Origin: an uncultured Prolixibacteraceae bacterium
GTDB taxonomy: Bacteria; Bacteroidota; Bacteroidia; Bacteroidales; Prolixibacteraceae
Assembly: GCA_937915865.1 (NCBI GenBank)
Contig: CALGIG010000011.1
Span: 1-64,000, forward strand
Length of the DNA: 64,000 bases
Direction of reading: 5' to 3'
A model generated the notes under the pieces. It saw nothing but the letters and a program-made list of their open reading frames with translations, did no database searches and was not told the DNA's origin. Both the position numbers and the translations under genes were made by a program. Every line of letters starts with the position of its first letter. Positions within the stretch are counted from its first letter, which is position 1. Positions 53,286 to 61,398 of this stretch are shown one piece after another.

Positions 53286-54080
53286 CTATATTTTTTCAGA
53301 ATTTTTTACTTTAGTTAATCCGTTATTTTGTAAAATTTCACGGGCAAGACTCATGTAACTTGTTGCTCCTTTAGATGTTGCGTCGTACAAAATTGCAGGT
53401 TGCCCGAAACTTGGAGCTTCACTCAATTTAATGTTGCGTTGAATGACCGATTCAAATACCATATCCTGAAAATGTTTTTTCACTTCTTCCTGAACTTGGT
53501 TTGACAAATTTAACCTCGAATCGTACATCGTCAGTAGAAAGCCTTCGATTTCAAGCTCAGGATGTAGTTTTGACTGGATGATTTTAATTGTGTTTAATAG
53601 TTTTCCCAATCCTTCAAGTGCAAAATATTCGCACTGAACAGGAATAATTACTGAATCAGCAGCAGTTAAGGCATTTACAGTTATTAAACCCAGCGAGGGA
53701 GAGCAATCAATTAAAATAAAATCGTAATCGGCTCTAATTTTCTCAATTACATATTTAAGTACTTTCTCCCTGTTGGGAAGATTGAGCATTTCTATTTCAG
53801 CACCAACCAAGTCTATATGTGATGGTATGATATCTAATCCTTGTATTTCTGTATTTAAAATAATTTTTCGAGGATCTAGTTCATCAACTATACACTCATA
53901 TATGCTTGTTTTTACATTTTTGACATCGAATCCGACTCCTGAAGTGGCATTTGCCTGTGGATCTGCATCAATTATTAAAACCTTATACTCTAAAACGGCT
54001 AAACTCGCTGCCAGATTAATTGCAGTTGTGGTTTTTCCTACTCCGCCTTTTTGGTTAGCAAGTGCTATTACTTTTCCCAT
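53286..54080 (-). CDS. parA: ParA/Soj-type ATPase
   Basis: A 264-residue deviant-Walker ATPase. Walker A is KGGVGKTTTAINLA near the N-terminus (about 11-25), with DADPQANATSGVGF and the Walker B FILIDCSPSLGLITVNAL. The signature VIPVQCEYFALEGLGKLL is also typical. It drives ParB-bound origins apart. The -7-like TAACTTTG at 54108-54115 sits just upstream of the start. It is the first gene of the four-gene unit, preceded by a long gene-free stretch. Confidence 0.97.
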   Translation of the reverse strand: MGKVIALANQKGGVGKTTTAINLAASLAVLEYKVLIIDADPQANATSGVGFDVKNVKTSIYECIVDELDPRKIILNTEIQGLDIIPSHIDLVGAEIEMLNLPNREKVLKYVIEKIRADYDFILIDCSPSLGLITVNALTAADSVIIPVQCEYFALEGLGKLLNTIKIIQSKLHPELEIEGFLLTMYDSRLNLSNQVQEEVKKHFQDMVFESVIQRNIKLSEAPSFGQPAILYDATSKGATSYMSLAREILQNNGLTKVKNSEKI

Positions 54081-54505
54081 ATAAAAAAATCCTTATTTGG
54101 TAAGTTCCAAAGTTAATATTTAAAACTAAACCCTACCTGTAAAATTTATTAATTAACCTTAATTGATTTGTAATATACTGACGATCAATTAAGTAGAAAA
54201 ATGACTTTATAATTGGCTTTTGTTTTATTAATATTCTTTTTCTTGATATTTTTTGTTTTGAAATTTCCTGCAAATTTCAATTTATTTGCAAGATCAGAAC
54301 TATTTTTTCTCATTGATTTATTAATTAAATAGCAGAAAATCAATGTATACTAATTTTTTTTCATAGTTTATAAACTACTGATAACTAGTAATATTTTGAT
54401 CTTATATTACTCATCTTTCGAAACTTTATTTATCATTTCGGGGCACAAAAGTAATAAAATATAAGGATGTAAATAAAGAATAGAACAGTTTTGGCTTATA
54501 AACAC

Positions 54506-54985
54506 GAATGGGAACAAACCTTGTCGGAATGTTCCCATTCACCTTTGGTTAACCTTTAGGTTTTCCTTAGTGCCAGACTACGGTTATTAAAGCTGGCTGT
54601 TCCATCCGGTTTCTTCAACCATTTTTCCCAACCTTAAGCTTTCCTGTATAACCTGTTACAGTTTTACATTTCAGCCGTTCGTTCGACGTTTCCTGCGAAT
54701 TGTCTTCCCGAACAAAGTTCCTGTTCTGACTTCCTTTTGCTCTTTCGAGTTCCTGGAAAAACTACTTTATCCGAAGATTAGTTTGTTTTAGCTTTTATAC
54801 AACCGAAATTGTTTTTCGCTCTGTCATACAGAATCAACATTTAATGAACGTTATACGATCAACTTTGTTGACGAACCTCATTTCTTACGGCTCAAACTTC
54901 AGCTTTTTCAGAACGCGAATTTTTAATTCGTACGATCGGTTTTCTGATTCAACTAAGTATCATTTTTCCTTTCCGTTCCTATTAG
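54506..54985. ncRNA. Candidate structured RNA or motif cluster
   Basis: An 11-bp perfect hairpin (GAATGGGAACA 54506-54516, TGTTCCCATTC 54530-54540; 13-base loop) lies at one end. Then TTCCT occurs eight times on the plus strand (54563, 54641, 54690, 54718, 54731, 54750, 54966, 54976), four of them as TTCCTG. Read on the minus strand this is AGGAA/CAGGAA. Chance would give less than one in this length. It does not match tmRNA, SRP RNA or RNase P landmarks that I looked for. The strand and ends are unknown. A T-run after the hairpin is missing on both sides. Confidence 0.3.
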
Positions 54986-55084
54986 CAACTTTTTATCGCT
55001 CGTCTGATGATATAAAATTAATAAAATGGATGCACCAAAGTCAAGTGTTTTTGTAAATAAGAATGAATACTTTGATCTCATTAG

Positions 55085-55106
55085 TTATTAACAATTGTTG
55101 ATAACT
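55085..55106. promoter_or_regulatory. Dyad with two DnaA-box-like 9-mers
   Basis: The 22-base near-palindrome GTTATTAACAATTGTTGATAAC contains TTATTAACA on one strand and TTATCAACA on the other. The latter differs by one base from the classical TTATCCACA DnaA box. It is in the gene-free region near parAB. It could equally be an ordinary AT-rich operator. Confidence 0.35.
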
Positions 55107-55228
55107 TTTAAGTAGCTTATATACTGAATGATATGTTAAAATATTTTGCCTTTCGAAATACTTATGAACATTTTCGACAAATACAAATTCAGCTCTTTAA
55201 TCTGAAACGTATTGTGTAATTCATTGAT

Positions 55229-55888
55229 TTATTGAAGATTTATCTTCTGCTTAAGCGCTATTTCTAATCCTTCTTCAAGTCTGAATTCGGCTGTTTCAAT
55301 TCCGGATTCTTTTAATGCTGCCATAAATCCTTCATTCATCATTCTTCCTGCTCGCAAGGGAAATTCAATTAGAGCCGGAAATGTGGATTCATTCTCAGGA
55401 TGACTGTAAAAGTCGAGACAAGTTTGCAAATTGGTAGAAAGGTAAATTCGGCAGGCCATTGGTCGGGCAAAATAAATTGCACAAGCTCCATTACTTAGAA
55501 GCGGACAAGGCGATTTGTAATTAAGTATCTGCTTTTCATTAAGTCCTGAAATGATTTTATTCTTTGATTCACAGCGTTTTATAATATTAGACAAATCTTT
55601 TTCTGAAAAATTTTCTTTTATCTTTTCGCTTAAATAATGTAATTCATAAGAATTTGCAAAAACCGGCTGATGGCAGCACCATTGACATCCTTTTAAACAG
55701 GTAACTTTCTTGTTTTGCCGCGTTGCCAGGGCAATTATTGAATCATTTAATCCATCAATTGCCTGATATATAGATTCTATTGCTTGAAATAGAGTTTCAG
55801 TTGTCAGTCCATTTTTTATTGCCGATTGGGCAAGCTTATAACCATCAAAGTAAAAAATCCGATCGTTTTCACTCAAATTATAACTCAT
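55229..55888 (-). CDS. YkgJ-like Cys-cluster protein
   Basis: A 219-residue protein of the zinc- or iron-chelating CxxxCxxCC family. The first cluster is TCLKGCQWCCHQPVFA. Further Cys are in SPCPLLSNGACAIYFARPMA followed by CRIYLSTNLQTC. There is no signal peptide or membrane span. Members probably bind a metal cluster, but the role is unknown. A -7 TACATTTG lies at 55909-55916, about 20 bases upstream. It is encoded alone, opposite in direction to the nuclease gene. Confidence 0.9.
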   Translation of the reverse strand: MSYNLSENDRIFYFDGYKLAQSAIKNGLTTETLFQAIESIYQAIDGLNDSIIALATRQNKKVTCLKGCQWCCHQPVFANSYELHYLSEKIKENFSEKDLSNIIKRCESKNKIISGLNEKQILNYKSPCPLLSNGACAIYFARPMACRIYLSTNLQTCLDFYSHPENESTFPALIEFPLRAGRMMNEGFMAALKESGIETAEFRLEEGLEIALKQKINLQ

Positions 55889-56060
55889 AGAGATTATCTT
55901 TTTTTCTCCAAATGTAATTTAGTTTTTACGAAAGGCTATATTTGATTTCATGTTTTAATACCACAATATTATCATGAAACTAGTCGTGAACGATACTTTT
56001 TATTTTTACAAGTGTTTCTCATGGTAAATTTCAATAAAAACCAAAAATAATGTTTTGCAG

Positions 56061-56945
56061 ATGAAGAGAGTGTTTTTGCTAATTATAGTTGGATTTTGTA
56101 ACCTGACATATTCCAATTCTGTTTCATATTTACCAATTCCATCAACCGAATTGGTGCATCATACCTATTATACATTGTCGTACAACGAGAAATATGAACA
56201 GGCTAACTGGGTATATTATGTACTTACTGATAGCATGGTAATTGCGGGCGGGCAGGAAAGGAGTAATAAGTTCAAAATTGATCCCCTGGTACCATCAGGT
56301 TCAGCAAAGTCATCAGATTATACTAAAAGTGGTTACGATCGGGGCCATTTGTGCCCTGCCGCTGATATGGATTTTAACCCGGTTGCAATGGAAGAGAGCT
56401 TTCTGATGTCGAATATTTGTCCTCAAGCTCCCGATTTTAATCGAGGTATATGGAAAGATCTTGAGTCGGCAGTTCGTGGATGGGCCAGGACAAAGCACAA
56501 ATTATTTATTGTAACAGGTCCGGTGTTTTCAGAAAATAAGGGAAAAATAGGACAAGATCAGGTTGTAATTCCAGGTTATTTTTATAAAGTTCTTTATACT
56601 ACATCTCCTCAGCCTGAAATTATAGCTTTTGTTTTGCCTAATCAGAAAAGCGATCGTCCATTGTCTGATTTTGTGATTTCGGTTGATGATTTAGAGAAAC
56701 TTACAGGGATTGACTTTTTCTCCCAGCTTCCTGACGAACTTGAGAACCGAATTGAAAGTAAGGTTGAATTAGCTGGATGGTTTAGCGGACTAAAAGTTCA
56801 TGAACCTGTTACTGCGCAAATTACATTAGCGGAAAAGCAAAATTTAACTGTGAAATCAGATTATAATTTTTACTTAATAGTAGTTCTTATTTTATTTATT
56901 GCCGTGGTTTTGGTTTCGTTTCGTGGTTTTAAGAAGAAAAAGTAG
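56061..56945 (+). CDS. Membrane-anchored DNA/RNA non-specific endonuclease
   Basis: A 294-residue protein starting MKRVFLLIIVGFCNLTYS (a TTG two codons earlier is less likely). It has a signal peptide followed by an NUC1/EndoG-type nuclease. The active site is GYDRGHLCPAADMDF (His96), with Mg-binding Asn in LMSNICPQAPDFNRGIWKDL. The C-terminus adds a transmembrane helix (NFYLIVVLILFIAVVLVSF) ending in RGFKKKK. Anchoring by such a C-terminal tail is not the normal form of secreted NucA nucleases, so the enzyme probably faces the periplasm. It could degrade external nucleic acid for nutrition or defence. Its function is inferred from the motif. Confidence 0.93.
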   Translation: MKRVFLLIIVGFCNLTYSNSVSYLPIPSTELVHHTYYTLSYNEKYEQANWVYYVLTDSMVIAGGQERSNKFKIDPLVPSGSAKSSDYTKSGYDRGHLCPAADMDFNPVAMEESFLMSNICPQAPDFNRGIWKDLESAVRGWARTKHKLFIVTGPVFSENKGKIGQDQVVIPGYFYKVLYTTSPQPEIIAFVLPNQKSDRPLSDFVISVDDLEKLTGIDFFSQLPDELENRIESKVELAGWFSGLKVHEPVTAQITLAEKQNLTVKSDYNFYLIVVLILFIAVVLVSFRGFKKKK

Positions 56946-57057
56946 GTTGACTTTAAATTCTTTACGCGGTATTAATGGCATTTATTCTGAGAATAAGAGA
57001 GCTAGAATTTAAGTTGCCGGCAAAAAAAGGTTGACATTTAAGTTCGTTAAAGGGCCA

Positions 57058-60000
57058 TTATTGACCTTTAGGTAAATTTTTACTAATTGTAAAATAGAAT
57101 GTACTTCCAACATTAACCTGGCTTTCAATCCAGATACGGCCATTGTGCTTTTCAACGAACTCTTTGCACAGGAGAAGCCCAAGTCCTGTTCCTTTCTCGT
57201 TTTGAGTTCCTTTTTTGGAGTAATTCACTCCAACCTTAAATATTTTGTCAATATCCTCCTGTTTTATTCCAGTTCCGGTATCGGTAACCGAAATTTGTAT
57301 TTCTGAATAGGTCTCTATTGCTCTTATTTCAATTTTGCCCTGGTTGAACGTGAATTTTAAAGCATTGGAAATCAAATTTCTTAATATTGTTTCAACCATA
57401 TTTTTATCAGCTGTTACAATTATACTGTCTGGAATATAATTGATAATCGCAATCATTTTGCTATTTGCTTTTTCAATCATAAGTCCGATAATTTCATTGG
57501 TCACTGTTTTTAGAACTAACGTTACGGGTTGAAAAGGCATTTTTGATTGTTGGAAACGAGCCCAATCCAGTAAATTTTCGAGTAATTGGTACGTGTTTAG
57601 CGATGTCGTATTAATAATTCCAGCATATTGGGAAATAGCTGAAACCTCAAGTTCCTGGGCTTCATTTTTAATTATTTCGCTTAAGCCAATTATGCTGTTA
57701 AATGGACTTTTCAAGTCATGTGCAATGATTGAGAAATATTTATCTTTAGTCGCATTGAGTTCCTTTAATTCTTCGGAATATTTTTGTAGCTGAATTTCTG
57801 ACATCCGGCGTTCAGTTATATCCCGGACTACACCTTCGTGGAAAATAATTTTTCCACTATTATCTTTTATGTACCAGCCGTGGTCTTCTACCCAAACAGC
57901 TGTTGCATCTTTTTTCTTCAATGCATAAATATCAAGAATTCCTTTGTTTTCCTCTAAATTATGACTAACACGATCTTCAATATTAAAGTATAGTTGGGTA
58001 TTAATGTCGATTGCAAGTAGTTCTTCTTTATTCGAATACCCAAGCATTTTAACCATAGCATCATTAACTTCAACAAATTTTCCTTCAGGTGTGCTTTGGT
58101 AATATCCATCGGGCATTGTTTCAATTAAATTACGGTATTTAATTTCGCTTTGTCTAAGCTTTTCTTCGGCATTTTTTCTGTCAGTAATATCCCTGCCTAT
58201 TCCTAAAACACCAATTAAATTTCCTTTATTGTCGTACATCGGAGTTTTAATAGTTTCAAGTAATGCGTTATGCCCGTCGCTTGCAAATGTTACCCATTCT
58301 TCATTACTGGTCGGTTTTCCTGCTCTGATAGCTATCCTATCGTTATCTCTGAAAAAATCAGCAAGTTCTTTATCCACAAAATCGTAATCGGTTTTCCCTG
58401 AAATTTCGTCAACCGTAGCTCCAAAAAAGTTTTCAAACATCAAGTTACAGGTAAGGAAGATGCCATTTATATCCTTGAGCCAAATCAGGTCAGGAATTGT
58501 TTTTATTAAGGTACTTAATTGAGTTTCTTTAGCTTGAAGTTTTTCCTCCACCTGTTTTCGGTATGAAATATCGGAGGCAACTCCAACCATTCCTAGTATT
58601 TCTCCCTGTTCGTTTTGGATGATTGATGTTGAAAGAGCTATTGGAAAGTCAGTTCCATCTTTTCTTTTATTCAATATTTCACCTTGCCAACCTGATCCTA
58701 TGTCTGTTCTAAATATTTCATTTATAACTTCAGTATTATTTATTGGAGAGCAAACAATGGTAATGTCTTTCCCCGTTAATTCATTAATATCATTATATCC
58801 ATAAGTTTTTAAAAATGCCTCATTAACAAATAATATTCGGTTTTCAGTATCTGTAATACTTATTGATTCGTTGATACTTTTAATTGCGTGAGCCATCAGA
58901 AGTATTTGTTTTTCAGATGTTACTCTTTCCGTAATGTCAATAAAACTCCAGATTCGCCCAACAGGTTTACCTTCTATCATTTGCGGGCCTGAATATCTTT
59001 CTAAAACACGTCCATCGGTCAATTCTATTTGATCATGACTTTCAACTTCAGGATTGTCGTACAAAAACTTTATTTTCGAAATAAATTGATCCGGATGTTT
59101 AAGGAGTGGTAATACTGACTTAATTGCTGTTGAATCAATTCTTGATTCCAGTATTTCGTTGGTTAAGTAAAATAAGTCTTTTAAACGCTTGTTATAACTT
59201 ATTATTTTCCCATTGAGGTCAACAACTAAAATTCCGTTACTGGTCGAATCAAGTGTCGCTTGTAATACGGAAAGCGATTGTTTCAGTTTTTCTTCTGTTA
59301 GTTTACGTTCTGTTAAATCACGGATAGTTCCTTCAATGCCGTTTTTTTTCCCAAATTCATCGAATGTAAAATGAGCATTTACCGAAGCCCAAATTTCCTG
59401 ATTATCCTTGTTCTTTAGTATGACTTCAAAATCAAGCGCTTCTCCGCTTTTCCGAATTTCTTTGATAAGGTTTAGCCTGGTATCAGGATTGACATAAAAT
59501 TTTTCGATTGGTTGCCCAATAATATCTGAATGGATATACTTTGAATATCGTTTAATCGAAGGGCTAATTTCAGTTATTATTCCATTCAGATCGGTTCTGT
59601 AAAATACATCCTGTATATTTTCGAATATTTTCTTGTATTTAAGTTCCTTTTGATCTAATTCAAATTCCTTGCTTTTGAGTTTCGATAAGTCTTTAATAGT
59701 AAATAGCTTATAATCTGTATTCTCATATCTAAAAAGATTCCCCTTAACCTCTGTATCAATAACGGTACCATTCTTTTTAATGAATTTCCAGCTGAATTTA
59801 ATTGAATCAGTTGTTTTTAATTTTCGATTTATCTCCTGAATTTTGTCGTCCGTAATTATATCGTCATTTTGATTATCAGGGCATAAATCAGTAAATCGAC
59901 AGTCGATCAAGTCATGTTTGGAGGAATATCCTAGTAAGGCTAAAGTAGCATCATTGCAATCAATAACCTTAGCGTTGAATAAAAGAATGATTGCTTGATC

Positions 60001-60081
60001 TGCATTTTTAAAAAGAAGGCGATATAGTTCATTACTTTTAAATGAACTTTCAATAATATCCATGCCTTCAACCCAATCCAT
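57058..60081 (-). CDS. Six-PAS sensor histidine kinase
   Basis: A 1007-residue kinase with no membrane segment and no receiver domain. Six PAS domains can be delimited at about 15-130, 150-265, 275-390, 395-515, 525-640 and 650-770; most carry the GTxxDxTxxK/R-like PAC ends (EGTIRDLTERK, VVRDITERR). A HisKA domain follows with the phospho-His in YFSIIAHDLKSPFNS, then an HATPase (N-box in LRNLISNALKFTF, DTGTGIKQEDI, GTGLGLLLCKEF). It should sense a cytosolic signal (redox, oxygen or small ligand) and phosphorylate a separate regulator. No response-regulator gene is adjacent, so it is an orphan. A globin-like gene is immediately upstream. Confidence 0.95.
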   Translation of the reverse strand: MDWVEGMDIIESSFKSNELYRLLFKNADQAIILLFNAKVIDCNDATLALLGYSSKHDLIDCRFTDLCPDNQNDDIITDDKIQEINRKLKTTDSIKFSWKFIKKNGTVIDTEVKGNLFRYENTDYKLFTIKDLSKLKSKEFELDQKELKYKKIFENIQDVFYRTDLNGIITEISPSIKRYSKYIHSDIIGQPIEKFYVNPDTRLNLIKEIRKSGEALDFEVILKNKDNQEIWASVNAHFTFDEFGKKNGIEGTIRDLTERKLTEEKLKQSLSVLQATLDSTSNGILVVDLNGKIISYNKRLKDLFYLTNEILESRIDSTAIKSVLPLLKHPDQFISKIKFLYDNPEVESHDQIELTDGRVLERYSGPQMIEGKPVGRIWSFIDITERVTSEKQILLMAHAIKSINESISITDTENRILFVNEAFLKTYGYNDINELTGKDITIVCSPINNTEVINEIFRTDIGSGWQGEILNKRKDGTDFPIALSTSIIQNEQGEILGMVGVASDISYRKQVEEKLQAKETQLSTLIKTIPDLIWLKDINGIFLTCNLMFENFFGATVDEISGKTDYDFVDKELADFFRDNDRIAIRAGKPTSNEEWVTFASDGHNALLETIKTPMYDNKGNLIGVLGIGRDITDRKNAEEKLRQSEIKYRNLIETMPDGYYQSTPEGKFVEVNDAMVKMLGYSNKEELLAIDINTQLYFNIEDRVSHNLEENKGILDIYALKKKDATAVWVEDHGWYIKDNSGKIIFHEGVVRDITERRMSEIQLQKYSEELKELNATKDKYFSIIAHDLKSPFNSIIGLSEIIKNEAQELEVSAISQYAGIINTTSLNTYQLLENLLDWARFQQSKMPFQPVTLVLKTVTNEIIGLMIEKANSKMIAIINYIPDSIIVTADKNMVETILRNLISNALKFTFNQGKIEIRAIETYSEIQISVTDTGTGIKQEDIDKIFKVGVNYSKKGTQNEKGTGLGLLLCKEFVEKHNGRIWIESQVNVGSTFYFTISKNLPKGQ

Positions 60082-60191
60082 ATTGCTTATTTTGGGAATT
60101 CTGTTTATGAATAAAATATACGAAATAATAGTTGGCGATCAAATATGTTTAAGAAGCACATAATCTCCAATTTTATCTCTTTTAAGTCGTT

Positions 60192-60632
60192 TTAAGTTTT
60201 GTTACTCAGCGAATTCACCATCCAGAAAGAGAAAACATTTATATAATTCCAAAACGATTGAATAACTTGCTCCGGGATATTAAGTTTTGATAGCACTTCT
60301 ATGTAGCATTTGAGCCAAACAATACGGGCTTCAGCCGTAATTTCGAATGGGGCATGTCGTGAAGCGAGCATAGGTTTTCCACGATTTTCATTAAAATAAG
60401 GATATCCTCCACAAATCTGGATAAAAAAGTCAGATGAACGTTGTTTGGCTTTGTCGAGCTGTTCTTCAATTCTTGGGAATAGATGCTTTATTTCGCTCTT
60501 ACTTAACAAATCGTAATGATCGCTAACTAGCTTACGTATACCTTCTTCTTTCATCAACTTTAAAAATTCAGCGGAAGGTAGTGTTACAGTCGGTCGTAGC
60601 CCAAATTCGTATTGGTTAATTGTAAAATTCAT
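60192..60632 (-). CDS. Truncated haemoglobin-like globin
   Basis: A 146-residue protein resembling 2/2 (truncated) haemoglobins of group 2. Visible marks are ICGGYPYF with the following GKPMLASRHAPFEITAEAR (proximal His93) and WLKCYIEVL. The early VSDHYDLLSKSE fits the B-helix with Tyr at position B10 (Tyr40). Group 2 globins bind O2, CO or NO with haem. It lies between the XRE-cupin regulator (divergent) and the PAS kinase, whose start is 110 bases downstream in the same direction. The family call rests on motif pattern. A PAS kinase next to a globin hints at gas sensing, which is speculative. Confidence 0.8.
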   Translation of the reverse strand: MNFTINQYEFGLRPTVTLPSAEFLKLMKEEGIRKLVSDHYDLLSKSEIKHLFPRIEEQLDKAKQRSSDFFIQICGGYPYFNENRGKPMLASRHAPFEITAEARIVWLKCYIEVLSKLNIPEQVIQSFWNYINVFSFWMVNSLSNKT

Positions 60633-60773
60633 GGTTGAAATTATTCAGAAATGAAAAGAAATCAGTTGGAATGATAACAAATCAGGAGCTGATAGGTTGT
60701 TCGAAATGGTAAAACCTTTTTGATAAATTATTAAAATATTGAAAGAATGTTGTTTATAAAATTTATTCTTGAA

Positions 60774-60803
60774 TTTGTAGAAAAAATAAAATCTGTATCT
60801 TGA
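60774..60803 (+). promoter_or_regulatory. Promoter of the XRE-cupin gene
   Basis: A -33 TTTG (60774-60777), an 18-base spacer and -7 TATCTTGA (60796-60803). This rules out the TTG at 60800 as a translation start and supports the ATG at 60824. Confidence 0.6.
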
Positions 60804-60823
60804 AAACAAAAAAAACCAGAGTT

Positions 60824-61369
60824 ATGAACGAACAAATTCAACAAATTGCTTCGCGAATAAAAGAATTGCGCGAAATTGCCGGTATCTCGGCAGAAAGCTT
60901 TGCAAATGAACTGGATATCGAAAAAGGGCTTTTGCTTGAGTTTGAGAAAGGTGAAATAGATATTCCTGTAGGTTTTTTGTATAAGGTAGCCCATCGTTTT
61001 AATCTCGAACTTTCGGCTTTGTTAAGAGGCGATGAGCCTAAACTTCATGTTTACTCAGTTACCCGTAAGGGAAAAGGTTTAAATGTTGATCGCCGGAAAC
61101 AATATAAATATGAAAGTCTTGCTTCTAATTTTGTGCATAAAAAAGCTGAACCTTTTATCGTAACAGTAGAACCAGATGCTCCATTGGAATTCAACAGCCA
61201 TCCAGGCCAGGAATTTAATTACGTACTTACCGGTGCTGTGATTGTTATTGTTAATAATCATGAAGTTACTTTAAATGAAGGTGATTCCATTTTTTTCGAT
61301 GCTAATTATCAGCACGCTATGAAAGCTTTAAACGATAAACCGGCGCAGTTTCTGGCCATCATTGTATAA
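60824..61369 (+). CDS. XRE-family regulator with cupin domain
   Basis: A 181-residue protein starting MNEQIQQIASRI. An HTH_3 domain spans about 5-60 (ASRIKELREIAGISAESFAN, then LEFEKGEIDIPVGFLYKVAH). A cupin spans about 105-181 (HPGQEFNYVLTGAVIVIVNN, EGDSIFFDANYQHAM). XRE-cupin proteins bind a small ligand in the cupin and regulate neighbouring catabolic genes. An acyl-CoA synthetase gene begins 29 bases downstream in the same direction, so the likely effector is a carboxylic acid or its CoA ester. The start is decided by the promoter just upstream. Confidence 0.93.
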   Translation: MNEQIQQIASRIKELREIAGISAESFANELDIEKGLLLEFEKGEIDIPVGFLYKVAHRFNLELSALLRGDEPKLHVYSVTRKGKGLNVDRRKQYKYESLASNFVHKKAEPFIVTVEPDAPLEFNSHPGQEFNYVLTGAVIVIVNNHEVTLNEGDSIFFDANYQHAMKALNDKPAQFLAIIV

Positions 61370-61398
61370 CTTAATCTAACTTCAAACGAATTTTAACT

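Larger units (their letters stand above)
54081..55228. other. Gene-free 1.15-kb region upstream of parA
   Basis: No coding frame here is credible. The only ORF of note (70 codons, plus strand at 54844) has no recognisable features. The half nearest parA (54120-54480) is very AT-rich. The middle (54490-54985) is richer in GC and contains one strong hairpin and dense TTCCT motifs. The far end (55060-55228) is AT-rich again with a DnaA-like dyad. This pattern may be a structured RNA gene, or part of an origin or centromere region. Neither can be confirmed from sequence alone. Confidence 0.7.

Noticed and set aside
54506..54985. tmRNA, SRP RNA or RNase P RNA in the gene-free region
   Set aside because: None of the conserved landmarks of these RNAs (for example a GGAAG-type SRP loop, the RNase P GAGGAAAGTCC motif or a tmRNA tag frame) is present.
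54844..55056. 70-codon plus-strand open frame in the parA-upstream region
   Set aside because: No ribosome-binding context, motif or composition supports it, and the region is better read as non-coding.
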